The position numbers were made by a program, and so were the translations under genes. This document shows positions 1 to 8,500 of a stretch of 64,000 nt of DNA, piece after piece. The DNA is from Corallococcus sp. NCRR (GTDB lineage Bacteria; Myxococcota; Myxococcia; Myxococcales; Myxococcaceae), in contig NZ_CP114039.1 of the NCBI RefSeq assembly GCF_026965535.1, positions 3,162,001 to 3,226,000 on the forward strand. Direction: 5' to 3'. Position 1 is the stretch's first letter; each line of letters begins with the position of its first letter. The notes under the pieces were generated by a model. It worked only from the letters and a program-made list of their open reading frames with translations, searched no databases and was not told where the DNA came from.

Positions 1-862
1 CCAGCCGCTTCGCCGCCTCCACCGCCGCCGCGTAGTTGAGACCGGAGGACGGGCCCACCGGGAAGCCCCGGCGGATGAGCGCCCGCGCGGTGCGCATGGC
101 CAGGTCGTCCGACACGTCCAGCTCCACGCGGCCCGGCATGTCCGCCTCGCGGTACAGCCGCGACAAGCCGTCCACCACGCCCGGTACGCGCGCGCTGAAG
201 CTGCAACACTCGATGTCGCAGCCCAGCCCGGCGATGGGCCTCGCCACGAAGGGCGTCACCGGACAGCCGGCCTCCGCGAACGCCTGGAAGAGCCCCACGA
301 TGGTGCCGCCCGTCCCCACGCCGCTCACCACGCCGTGCACCAGCCCGCCCGGCACCTGCGCCAATATCTCCTGCCCCGTCCACACGCGGTGGGCCTCCGC
401 GTTGTCCGGGTTCTCGAACTGGCGGGGCGCGAAGCCGCCGCGCTCCTTCGCCAGCGCCGCCGCCCGCGCGATGGCGCCCCGGATGCCCTCCGAGCGCGGC
501 ACCAGCTCCACCTCGCCACCGTAGGCGCGGATGGCGATGAGCCGCTCCTCCGTCACGCCCTCCGGCATCACCGCCGTGAAGCGGCAGCCCATCTGCGCGC
601 TCGCCAGCGCCATGGCGATGCTGGTGGAGCCGCTGGACGCCTCCACCACGTCGCCGCCCGGGGAGAGTTCCCCCAGCCGCCACGCCTTCTCCAGCATGTA
701 CCGGGCGATGCGATCCTTGGTGGACCCACTGGGATTGAGGAACTCCAGTTTGCACCAGATGGTCGGACCTTCCGGGTCCAGCCGCACGGGCACGAGCGGC
801 GTGGGCCCCACGGCCTGGAGGAAGCGGCCATCAGCGGGAAGCGGGCGGCAGGGAGGGCGCAT
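1..862 (-). CDS. Cysteine-synthase-family PLP-dependent enzyme (3' end cut by window edge)
   Basis: The minus-strand frame opens at an ATG at 862 and stays open to base 1, so the C-terminus lies outside the window. The translation shows the fold-type II PLP signature: NPSGSTKDR supplies the Schiff-base lysine, and VSGVGTGGTIVG is the glycine-rich phosphate loop. The family makes cysteine from O-acetylserine and sulfide, or does related beta-eliminations. The substrate loop reads EASSGSTSIAMA rather than the usual TSGNTG of CysK/CysM. SSGST-type loops occur in cysteine-desulfhydrase-like members, so desulfhydrase activity is an alternative. It is divergent from the sensor kinase at 1037, with about 175 bp between them. 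Family assignment is firm; the exact reaction is not. Confidence 0.85.
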   Translation of the reverse strand, partial: MRPPCRPLPADGRFLQAVGPTPLVPVRLDPEGPTIWCKLEFLNPSGSTKDRIARYMLEKAWRLGELSPGGDVVEASSGSTSIAMALASAQMGCRFTAVMPEGVTEERLIAIRAYGGEVELVPRSEGIRGAIARAAALAKERGGFAPRQFENPDNAEAHRVWTGQEILAQVPGGLVHGVVSGVGTGGTIVGLFQAFAEAGCPVTPFVARPIAGLGCDIECCSFSARVPGVVDGLSRLYREADMPGRVELDVSDDLAMRTARALIRRGFPVGPSSGLNYAAAVEAAKRL

Positions 863-1036
863 GGGTCATCCCTATCGCGAAACGCGCTGGCAGGGGAGCC
901 ACCCTGTCGTCCAGCGAGCGGCGGCGGACGCCCGTTCCCCTGGCTGTTCCGTCAGAGAAGACATTTTCCCACGTGCAACACTTGGCGCGCCCGGTGTCAG
1001 CCATTACGAAGAAGGGCCACGGTTCCATCCGCCTGC

Positions 1037-2497
1037 ATGCCTTCCGCGCCCATCATCCTCAACGTCAACGACGACCTGGCCAGCCGCTACGTCACGTCGC
1101 GAGTGCTGTCCCTGTCGGGCTTCCAGGTGCTGGAGGCGGGCACCGGCGGCGAAACGCTGGCGCTCGCGGACGAGCAAACGGACCTGGTCATCCTGGACGT
1201 CCGCCTGCCGGACATGAGCGGCCTGGAGGTGTGCCGGCGCCTGAAGTCCTCTCCGCGCACGCGCAACGCGCTGGTGCTGCACCTGTCCGCGCAGGCGGTG
1301 GGGCCGGCGGACCGGGCGCAGGGCCTGGAGCACGGCGCGGATGCGTACCTGGTGGCGCCGGTGGATCCGGAGGAGTTGGTGGCCCAGGTGCATGCGCTCC
1401 TGCGCCTGCGCCGCGCCGAGCGCGAGGTGCGCGTCCTCTCCGACCAGGTGCAGCAGCAGCGCCGCCTGCTGGAGCTGGCCATGTCCGCGGCGGCGGACCC
1501 CATCGCGCTCTATGACGGCGACGGGACGCTCATCTACGCGAACCAGGCGGTGGCCGCGTCACGCGGCTCGCACCACGTGCACGTGCCGGGCAGGAACATG
1601 GACGCGCTGCGGGTGCTGGACCCGCAGCTGGAGTCCTATGCGAAGGCGCTGGACGCGGCGAGGCGCACGGGCCAGGTGCAGCGCGGCCGCGTCACCCTGT
1701 CCTCGGACCAGGGCCCGCGGCACTTCGAGTACACGATGTCCCCGGCCACCGGGCCCACGGGCGCGGTGGAGGCCGTCATCGCCACCGGGCAGGACGTCAC
1801 GGAGCTGCGCAACGCGGAGGACTTCCGCGAGCAGTTCATCGGCATCCTGGGCCACGACCTGCGCAACCCGCTCAACGCGCTGTCCATGTCCGCGCAGCAG
1901 CTCCAGCGCCAGGGTGAGCTGTCCGACCGCCAGCGCGTCTTCACCGGGCGCATCCTCACCAGCGCCGAGCGCATGGAGCGGATGATCCGCCAGCTGCTGG
2001 ACTTCGCCAGGGCGCGGCTGGGCGCGGGGCTGCCGGTGGTGCGCTCGCGGTGCGACCTGTTCGACGTGGTGCGCGGCGCGGTGGAGGAAGCGCGCGCCAG
2101 CCACCTCCAGCGCGAGGTGATGCTGGACGTGCAGGGGGACGGGCGCGGCGCGTGGGACGCGGACCGGCTGGAGCAGGTGGTGGGCAACCTGCTGTCCAAC
2201 GCGCTCAAGTTCAGCCCGCCGGATTCGCCCGTGCGCGTGAGCGCGGAGGGGCTGAATGGGGAGGCCGTGCTACGGGTGCACAACCTGGGCGCGCCCATTC
2301 CACCGGAGCAACTGCCGCACCTCTTCGCCGCGTGGCGCCGCGCCGGCCGCAGCGACCGGGAGCGCGGCGCTTCCGGGGGGCTGGGGCTGGGGCTCTACAT
2401 CACCGGTCAGATCGTCCGCTCGCATGGCGGCACCGTGCAGGTGACCTCCACCGAGGCCCAGGGGACGACCTTCACGGTGCGTCTGCCGCGAGGCTGA
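1037..2497 (+). CDS. Hybrid sensor: response-regulator receiver - PAS - histidine kinase
   Basis: A 486-residue soluble protein. Residues about 6-125 are a receiver domain with acidic pocket D12/D13 and phospho-acceptor D54 (VILDVRLPDMSG). A PAS domain covers about 140-255. A HisKA helix carries H273 (GHDLRNPLNAL), and a HATPase domain shows the N box (NLLSNALKF) and G box (GLGLGLY). It would autophosphorylate and relay phosphate, with input through PAS and/or the receiver. The receiver is atypical: the conserved lysine of the YLxKP motif is alanine (YLVAPVDPEEL, A107), so phosphorylation signalling there may be altered. The frame stays open further upstream, but homology begins at MPSAPIILNVNDD, so ATG 1037 was chosen. 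No membrane segment is seen, and no cognate regulator lies next to it. Confidence 0.88.
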   Translation: MPSAPIILNVNDDLASRYVTSRVLSLSGFQVLEAGTGGETLALADEQTDLVILDVRLPDMSGLEVCRRLKSSPRTRNALVLHLSAQAVGPADRAQGLEHGADAYLVAPVDPEELVAQVHALLRLRRAEREVRVLSDQVQQQRRLLELAMSAAADPIALYDGDGTLIYANQAVAASRGSHHVHVPGRNMDALRVLDPQLESYAKALDAARRTGQVQRGRVTLSSDQGPRHFEYTMSPATGPTGAVEAVIATGQDVTELRNAEDFREQFIGILGHDLRNPLNALSMSAQQLQRQGELSDRQRVFTGRILTSAERMERMIRQLLDFARARLGAGLPVVRSRCDLFDVVRGAVEEARASHLQREVMLDVQGDGRGAWDADRLEQVVGNLLSNALKFSPPDSPVRVSAEGLNGEAVLRVHNLGAPIPPEQLPHLFAAWRRAGRSDRERGASGGLGLGLYITGQIVRSHGGTVQVTSTEAQGTTFTVRLPRG

Positions 2498-2580
2498 AAA
2501 ACCTACGGGTTTGACGACTCGTGGACGGATGCATTGCGTCCACCCTTCCGGATGCGCAGGGGCGACTCCACCCTGGGGGC

Positions 2581-3189
2581 ATGGTCCCATCCGAAAAGCA
2601 AATCTTCGCCCAGAGCGTGGAAGCCCTCTTCGTGCGTGCGTTGGGGCCATACCTGACGCGTGACGGACGCCAGAAGCTGAAGGCCGCGGGCCTCAACCTA
2701 TCGGAGCCGCTGCGCCCCCACTACTCGCTGGACCAGTGGCGCGTCTTCCTGGACGTGGCCGCGCGGGACGTCTTCCCCGGCCAGCCGCTGGAGACGGCCT
2801 ACCTGGAGCTGGGCGCCCGCTACCTGAAGGGCTTCCAGCAGACGTCGGTGGGGCGGGCGAGCATGCAGCTCGTCACGCACCTGGGCCCGCGGAAGACACT
2901 GGAGCGCGTGCCGTACAACCTGCGCGCGGGCAACAACTTCAATGAAGTCCGGGTGGAGGAGTTGTCCAATCAGGACGCCACCCTGTGGGTGAAGGACGTG
3001 CTGGCGGACAACCCCTTCTTCGCCTGCGGCTTCCTGGCGGAGACGCTGCGCGCGTCGGGCGCGGGCTCACCGGAGGTGAAGCCCATCGCCTTCGACGGGA
3101 CGGCGGCGACGTACCGGCTGACGTGGTCGCAGGCGAAGTCGCAGCGGCCCGCGGGCACGCTGGCGCCGGTGCGCCGGCTCTACGGGTAG
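2581..3189 (+). CDS. DUF2378 family protein (myxobacterial paralogous family)
   Basis: A 202-residue soluble protein. I recognise the layout of the DUF2378/TIGR02265 family, multi-copy in Myxococcus and of unknown function: an N-terminal LFVRAL segment, a central stretch with [11 protein letters not shown], and a C-terminal [17 protein letters not shown] segment. A GTG at 2521 is in frame, but ATG 2581 follows a G-rich stretch (CTGGGGGC) and starts where family similarity begins. The last 10 bases overlap the 3' end of the convergent pirin gene. There is no signal peptide, transmembrane helix or catalytic motif to suggest a role. Confidence 0.8.
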   Translation: MVPSEKQIFAQSVEALFVRALGPYLTRDGRQKLKAAGLNLSEPLRPHYSLDQWRVFLDVAARDVFPGQPLETAYLELGARYLKGFQQTSVGRASMQLVTHLGPRKTLERVPYNLRAGNNFNEVRVEELSNQDATLWVKDVLADNPFFACGFLAETLRASGAGSPEVKPIAFDGTAATYRLTWSQAKSQRPAGTLAPVRRLYG

Positions 3190-4115
3190 CGCACGGGCGC
3201 GGGCGGATCATCCGGAGGCAGGGGGATGAACTCCGTCTCCGTGGGGACGGGCGCGAACCGGCCCTCCTTCCAGTCCGCCTTGGCGGCCTCCAGGCGCTCC
3301 TTGGAGGACGACACGAAGTTCCAGAAGAGGTAGCGCGGGCCGTCCATGGGCTCGCCGCCCAGGAGCATCATCCGCGCGGAGGACTCCGCGTTGAGGATGA
3401 TCTCGCTGCCCGGCTTGAACACGAGCAGTTCGCCGGGCTGGAAGCGCGTGCCCTCCACCTCCACGGTGCCTTCCACGAGGTAGAGGCCGCGCTCCTCGTA
3501 TTCGGTGGAGAGCTTCAGGCGGGAGCCCGCCTCCATCTTCGCGTCCGCGTAGAAGAGGTCGGAGTGGGCGCGCACGGGGGACTTGCCGCCGTGCACCTGG
3601 CCCGCGATGACGGTCAGGTGGATGCCCTCGCCGTCGATGACGGGGAGCGTGTCGGCGGGGTGGTGGACGAAGGCGGGGGCGACCTCTTCATGCTTCTTGG
3701 GGAGGGCGATCCAGGCCTGGATGCCGAAGAGGCGGCCTCCGGCGGTGCGAGTCTCCGGGCCGGTGCGCTCCGAGTGGGCGATGCCCTGGCCGGCGGTCAT
3801 CCAGTTCACGGCGCCGGGGCGGATGGGCTGCACGAAGCCCAACGAGTCGCGGTGGAGGATTTCGCCCTGGAAGAGATAGGTGACGGTGGACAGGCCGATG
3901 TGCGGATGGGGACGCACGTCCAGGCCGCGGCCGGGGTCGAAGTCCGCGGGGCCCATCTGGTCCAGGAAGATGAAGGGGCCGACCATGCGGCGGCGCGCGG
4001 AGGGCAGGGCGCGCCGGACGTGGAAACCATCGCCCAGGTCGCGCACGCGCGGGACGATGAGCGTCTCCAGGGAGGGCGGGGGCTCACGGCCCTGCAGGTC
4101 TTCTTCCCAGCTCAT
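3180..4115 (-). CDS. Pirin family protein
   Basis: A 311-residue bicupin. The N-terminal cupin has the pirin signature [18 protein letters not shown], which supplies the metal-binding histidines, followed by [17 protein letters not shown]. The C-terminal half is the Pirin_C domain. Bacterial pirins include quercetin dioxygenases and regulators of metabolic enzymes; the sequence alone does not decide between these. It is cytosolic, with no signal peptide. The stop codon overlaps the convergent DUF2378 gene, and a 140-bp gap without visible genes separates its start from the toxin gene stop at 4256. Confidence 0.92.
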   Translation of the reverse strand: MSWEEDLQGREPPPSLETLIVPRVRDLGDGFHVRRALPSARRRMVGPFIFLDQMGPADFDPGRGLDVRPHPHIGLSTVTYLFQGEILHRDSLGFVQPIRPGAVNWMTAGQGIAHSERTGPETRTAGGRLFGIQAWIALPKKHEEVAPAFVHHPADTLPVIDGEGIHLTVIAGQVHGGKSPVRAHSDLFYADAKMEAGSRLKLSTEYEERGLYLVEGTVEVEGTRFQPGELLVFKPGSEIILNAESSARMMLLGGEPMDGPRYLFWNFVSSSKERLEAAKADWKEGRFAPVPTETEFIPLPPDDPPAPVRYP

Positions 4116-4255
4116 GGTGTGGCTCCTTTTCGAGGTGCGCAGTGTGCCTCGGTTCGGGCGGGAGTGCGCGGCTCACTTTCCGTGGAATGAGGGGCGGCCA
4201 GTACGGACTTGTCCCTGACCCTTCCGAGCCACTCATCCTCCTCGACTTTTCGCAT

Positions 4256-4810
4256 CTACGTTCCTTCATAGGTCGCTCTCAGGTCCTCCATCTTCACGAA
4301 GTAGCGCCGGGGCCATGATGTGGCCTCTGGCTCGGTGCGAATGAGGGCCGTGTAGTCATGTGCCTCGTAGAACGCCGCTGCGTGGGCGTTCTTTGCGTCC
4401 ACGACGACGATGAGCCCTCCAATGTCCGCGTTGACGCGCAAGGCCCTGCGGTGGGCGTCATCGAGCAGATGCTCCCCGATGCCCATGCTCTTGCACCGCT
4501 CGTCGCGCGCAAGGCGCCCGATGAGGATGGCGCGGACCGGATAGTCAGGTAGCCGCCGGATGACGGGCGCAGGCAGGCTGCTGCGCTCCAGTTGGATCCA
4601 GGTGAGTGTGTAGAAGCCCAGCACCCAGGGCAGATCAGGCCGTCCGTCGGGACGGTGGAGGACCCAGGTCCGGTTCTCCTCGCGGCGTCCCTGCTGTGTC
4701 GCCTGTTGTTGGAAGAAGCGAGTGAGCGCCTCCTCCTCACAGCGAAAACCACTGGCGGCGTCTTCGCTGGTGATGGCGGTGAGCTCGGGAAACATCAGGG
4801 GTGCCGTCAT
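4256..4810 (-). CDS. GNAT-family toxin (TacT/AtaT-like acetyltransferase)
   Basis: A 184-residue GNAT acetyltransferase. The N-terminal FRCEEEALTRFFQQQA matches the F-x-C-x4-L-x2-F pattern of the TacT/AtaT toxin clade. The acetyl-CoA loop is R105-CKSMG-IG (residues 105-112), preceded by ILIGRLARDE. F147-Y148 (AAFYEAHDY) provides the tyrosine that acts as general acid in these enzymes. Family members acetylate the amino group of aminoacyl-tRNA and stop translation. It lies 30 bp downstream of an antitoxin-like gene on the same strand, the usual order for this module. Its ATG sits at the centre of a perfect 22-bp palindrome (4799-4820), so translation is probably restrained. Another ATG (codon 6) is a possible alternative start. 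Family is clear; toxicity is inferred. Confidence 0.86.
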   Translation of the reverse strand: MTAPLMFPELTAITSEDAASGFRCEEEALTRFFQQQATQQGRREENRTWVLHRPDGRPDLPWVLGFYTLTWIQLERSSLPAPVIRRLPDYPVRAILIGRLARDERCKSMGIGEHLLDDAHRRALRVNADIGGLIVVVDAKNAHAAAFYEAHDYTALIRTEPEATSWPRRYFVKMEDLRATYEGT

Positions 4811-4820
4811 GACGGCACCC
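4799..4820 (-). promoter_or_regulatory. Perfect 22-bp palindrome over the toxin start codon
   Basis: The 11-base arm GGGTGCCGTCA is followed directly by its exact reverse complement. In the toxin mRNA this folds into a 9-bp GC-rich hairpin with the start codon (CAUG) in the loop and part of the G-rich Shine-Dalgarno (AGAGGGG) in the stem. It could hide the start unless ribosomes translating the upstream antitoxin open it, or it could be a DNA operator. The palindrome is seen directly; its role is inferred. Confidence 0.6.
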
Positions 4821-4840
4821 CTCTTCTTTTCTCCCGAACG

Positions 4841-5200
4841 TCAGCGGGCCTTCTTGCGCGCAAGCTTCCGAAGCCGGGGCAGTGGCTTCGCGGGCTTCTC
4901 CAACGCGTCCACAAGCCGGTCGAAGTCACTATCGGGCAGCACGACGCGGCCCTCCTCCCGGGCGTTCCACTCCAGCCGGGTGAGGGAGGGCGAGCTGTAT
5001 TCAGCGAGGACCTGATGCTTCTCGTCCACGAAGGCGACGCGGCGGCCCAGGCTTGCCTCGAGCACGGCCTTGGCGAAGAAGCCCAGGGCCTCCTTGATGA
5101 CCTCGGTGTTGTCGATCTGGAGCTTGCTCCGAAGTTGCTCAAGCTGGGTTCCATAAGGCGCAGGAAGCGTTGCCTGCAGGCGGTAGGAGGAAGTCGTCAT
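4841..5200 (-). CDS. Ribbon-helix-helix antitoxin of the GNAT toxin
   Basis: A 119-residue protein from ATG 5200, with GGAG about 9 bases upstream; the longer frame to 5257 has no supporting similarity. Residues about 5-60 read as a ribbon-helix-helix DNA-binding unit (YRLQATLPAPYGTQ, then TEVIKEALGFFAKAV). The C-terminus (residues 86-119, VLPDSDFDRLVDALEKPAKP then PRLRKLARKK) resembles the toxin-neutralising tail of DUF1778/TacA antitoxins. Between them sits an extra 25-30 residues not found in the usual ~90-residue DUF1778 protein. It would bind the downstream toxin and repress the operon. An 18-bp palindrome 87 bp upstream of the start is the best operator candidate. The role is inferred from context plus the tail motif. 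Confidence 0.75.
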   Translation of the reverse strand: MTTSSYRLQATLPAPYGTQLEQLRSKLQIDNTEVIKEALGFFAKAVLEASLGRRVAFVDEKHQVLAEYSSPSLTRLEWNAREEGRVVLPDSDFDRLVDALEKPAKPLPRLRKLARKKAR

Positions 5201-5556
5201 GGCGGGCACTCCGTTGCCAACGGCTTGAGGGGAGCAGGGCATCTTCCGCGCGGGCACGGGTGTGTGAATCGGTGCCCACTGGAAACTCAGTAGAAATCTA
5301 CTGATGTTCCAGCTGCTTTCAATCCGCCACCAGGGCCATGCACGGAATCAGGCGGCACCGTGATGTGGTGCCCTGCGGCGCGGTGATATCTGCCCGCCTG
5401 AGTGCCCTGCGTCCTGCTGGGGAGACGAATCCGTTGACGGTTCGGGAGATTACGCGGGCGCTCCGACATCCCCTGACCTGGGGGCCGGAGACGGCACCCC
5501 CCGTCCGTTGACGACGCGCTGTACCTGTGTTCAGGCTGGTCGTCTGGGAGCCCGCC
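5201..5556. other. Divergent intergenic region between antitoxin and lhr
   Basis: This 356-bp gap has no convincing gene. It holds the operator-like palindrome at 5287-5304. It also holds a nested dyad: arms TCAGGCGG (5348-5355) and CCGCCTGA (5394-5401) enclose a smaller one (GGCACC 5354-5359 and GGTGCC 5367-5372). The decamer GACGGCACCC of the toxin-start palindrome recurs at 5490-5499. Promoters for both the antitoxin (minus) and lhr (plus) should lie here, but I could not define them. Confidence 0.5.
5287..5304. promoter_or_regulatory. 18-bp palindrome, candidate antitoxin operator
   Basis: Arms TCAGTAGA and TCTACTGA are perfect inverted repeats around a central AA. The site is AT-rich against a very GC-rich background and lies 87 bp upstream of the ribbon-helix-helix antitoxin start. 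RHH antitoxins normally bind short palindromes in their own promoter, so autoregulation is the natural reading. Binding is inferred only. Confidence 0.6.
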
Positions 5557-8500
5557 ATGTCCCCTCAAATCGCCCTCGCCTTCTCGTCGGAGTCCGCGGC
5601 CCATCCAGCGCTCGCCGCCTTCCATCCGGTGGTGCGGCGCTGGTTCGCTTCACGCCTGGGCGAACCCACCCGGCCGCAAATCGAGGGCTGGCCGCTCATC
5701 CACGGCGGCCATGACGTGCTCATCGCCGCGCCCACGGGCAGCGGCAAGACGCTCACCGCGTTCCTTGCCGCGCTGGACTCGTTGTTCCGGCTGGCGCTCG
5801 ACGGCACGCTGCCCGACCACACGCGCGTCCTCTACGTGTCGCCCCTGAAGGCCCTGGGCAACGACGTGCAGAAGAACCTCCTCCAGCCGCTGGAGGAGTT
5901 GATGACCCTGGCGCGTGAGGAGGGCTACGAACCCCAGCAACTGCGCGTGCAGGTGCGCACCGGCGACACGCCCGCGGGCGAGCGCGCCCAGATGGTGCGC
6001 CGCCCGCCGCACATCCTCATCACCACGCCGGAGTCCCTCTACCTCTACCTCACCGCTGAGCGCGCCCGCGCCACCCTGCGCCACGTGCGCACGGTCATCG
6101 TGGACGAAATCCACGCGCTCGCTCGCGACAAGCGCGGCAGCCACTTCGCGCTGTCCATGGAGCGCCTCAAGGCCCTCACCGACGTGCGCCCCCAACTGCT
6201 GGGCCTGTCCGCCACGCAGAAGCCGCTGGACGCCATCTCCGGCTTCCTCACCGGCGCGTCCCTCACCGAGTGCAAGCGCGTCGAAGTCGGCCACCAGCGC
6301 CCGTGGGACCTCAAGGTCGAGATCCCGGACGCGGAGCTGTCCTCCATCGCGAGCCACGAGATGTGGGGGCAGGTCTACGACCGGCTCATCCAACTCTCCA
6401 GCGAGCACCGCACCACGCTCATCTTCGTCAACACGCGCAAGATGTCCGAGCGCGTGGCGCACGACCTGGGCGAACGCCTGGGCCAGCAGTGGGTGGCCGC
6501 GCACCACGGCAGCATGTCCCGCGAGATGCGCCTGTCCGCCGAGGAGCGCCTCAAGGCGGGCCAGCTGCGCGTGATGGTCGCCACCGCGTCGCTGGAGCTG
6601 GGCATCGACGTGGGCAACGTGGACCTGGTCGTGCAGCTGGGCACCACCAAGGCCATCTCCGTGCTGCTCCAGCGCGTGGGCCGCGCGGGCCACCACAAGG
6701 CGGGCATCTCCAAGGGCATCCTCTTCGCGATGACGCGCGACGAGTTGGTGGAGTGCGTCGCGCTCCTCAACGCCGTGCGCGAGGGAGACCTGGACGCGGT
6801 CCGCATCCCCAAGAAGCCCCTGGACGTGCTGGCGCAGCAGATCGTCGCCGCGTGCGCGTGCGAGGAGTGGGACGAGCGCGCCCTCTTCAGCGTCTTCCAG
6901 CGCGCGTACCCGTACCAGGACCTCACCTGGGAGGAGTACCAGCAGGTGCTGGAGATGCTGTCGGAAGGCGTCTCCGAGCGCCGGGGCCGGGGCAGCATCC
7001 ACCTGCACCGCGACCGGGTGAACCAGCGGCTCAAGGGGCGCCGGGGCGTGCGCATCACCGCGCTCACCAACGGCGGCGCCATCCCGGACACGTTCAACTT
7101 CAGCGTCACCGCGCAGCCGGAAGGCAAGGTGGTGGGCACGCTGGACGAGGACTTCGCGGTGGAGTCCTCGCCGGGGGACATCTTCCTGTTGGGCAGCACC
7201 GCGTGGCGCATCCAGCGCGTCGTGGGCAGCACGGTGATGGTGGAGGACGCGAGGGGCGCGCCGCCCAACGTGCCCTTCTGGCGCGGCGAGGCTCCGGGCC
7301 GCACGGACGAGCTGAGCCTCCAGGTGGGCCGGCTGCGCGAGGAGCTGCTGCGCCACGATGACCCGGCGGGCTTCCTGGAGAAGCTCCTGCGCGTGCCGCC
7401 GCCTGCGGTGGACGCGCTCCTGGGCTACCTGCGGCTGGGCAAGAAGATGCTGGGCGACGTGGTGCCCAGCCACACCCAGATCGTCGCCGAGCGCTTCTTC
7501 GACGAGGCGGGCGGCATGCAGCTCATCATCCACGCGCCCTTCGGCAGCCGCATCAACCGGGCGTGGGGCATGGCGCTGCGCAAGCGCTTCTGCCGCTCGT
7601 TCGACTTCGAGCTGCAGGCGGCGGCCACGGAGGACGGCATCCTCCTGAGCCTGGGGGAACAGCACTCGTTCCCGCTGGCGGACATCTTCGACTTCCTGCA
7701 CCCGGACAACGTGGAGGAGGTGCTGGTGCAGGCCATCCTCCAGGCGCCCATCTTCGGCACGCGCTTCCGGTGGGTGGCGTCGCGGGCGCTGACGCTGCAC
7801 CGGATGATGGGAGGCAAGCGCGTGGCGCCGAACCTCCAGCGCGCGCGCAGCGAGGACCTGCTGGCGGCGGTGTTCCCCGCGCAGGTGGGCTGCCAGGACA
7901 ACCACGGCGGCGGAGACGTGGAGCTGCCGGACCATCCGCTGGTGAAGCAGACGATGGACGACTGTCTGCGCGAGGCGATGGACATCGACGGGCTGCGCGA
8001 GGTGCTCCGTCGCATGAAGGACGGGCGCATCCAGCTGGTCGCGCGAGACGTCCCGGAGCCGAGCGTCTTCGCGCACGCGCTCATCAACAGCCAGCCCTAC
8101 ACCTTCCTGGACGACGCGCCGGCCGAGGAGCGCCGCGTGCGCAACGTGGCCCTGCGCCGCGCGATGCCCGCGGAGGACGCGGCGGCGTTCGGGGCGCTGG
8201 ACGCGAACGCCATCCGGCAGGTGGTGGAGGACGCCGCGCAGCCGATGCGCGACGAGGACGAGCTGCACGACGCGCTGTTGCAGCTGGTGCTGGTGCGGGA
8301 CTCGGAGGTGCCGCGAGGCCTGGAGACGGGCCTGTTCAAGCAGGGGCGCGTGGCCTGGCTGGAGCGGGAGGGCGGGCGGTTCCTGGTGTCGGCGGAGCGG
8401 GGCAACGCGGTGCGCGCGCTGTTCCCGGACGCCGCGACGCAGCCGGTGTTGCCGGTGCTGGAGTACGACCGGCCGGTGGAGCGCGACGCGGCGGTGCTCC

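Noticed and set aside
5348-5401. Small RNA or mobile-element end at the nested dyad upstream of lhr
   Set aside because: Structure alone in GC-rich DNA is weak evidence, and no promoter, terminator or target duplication is visible.
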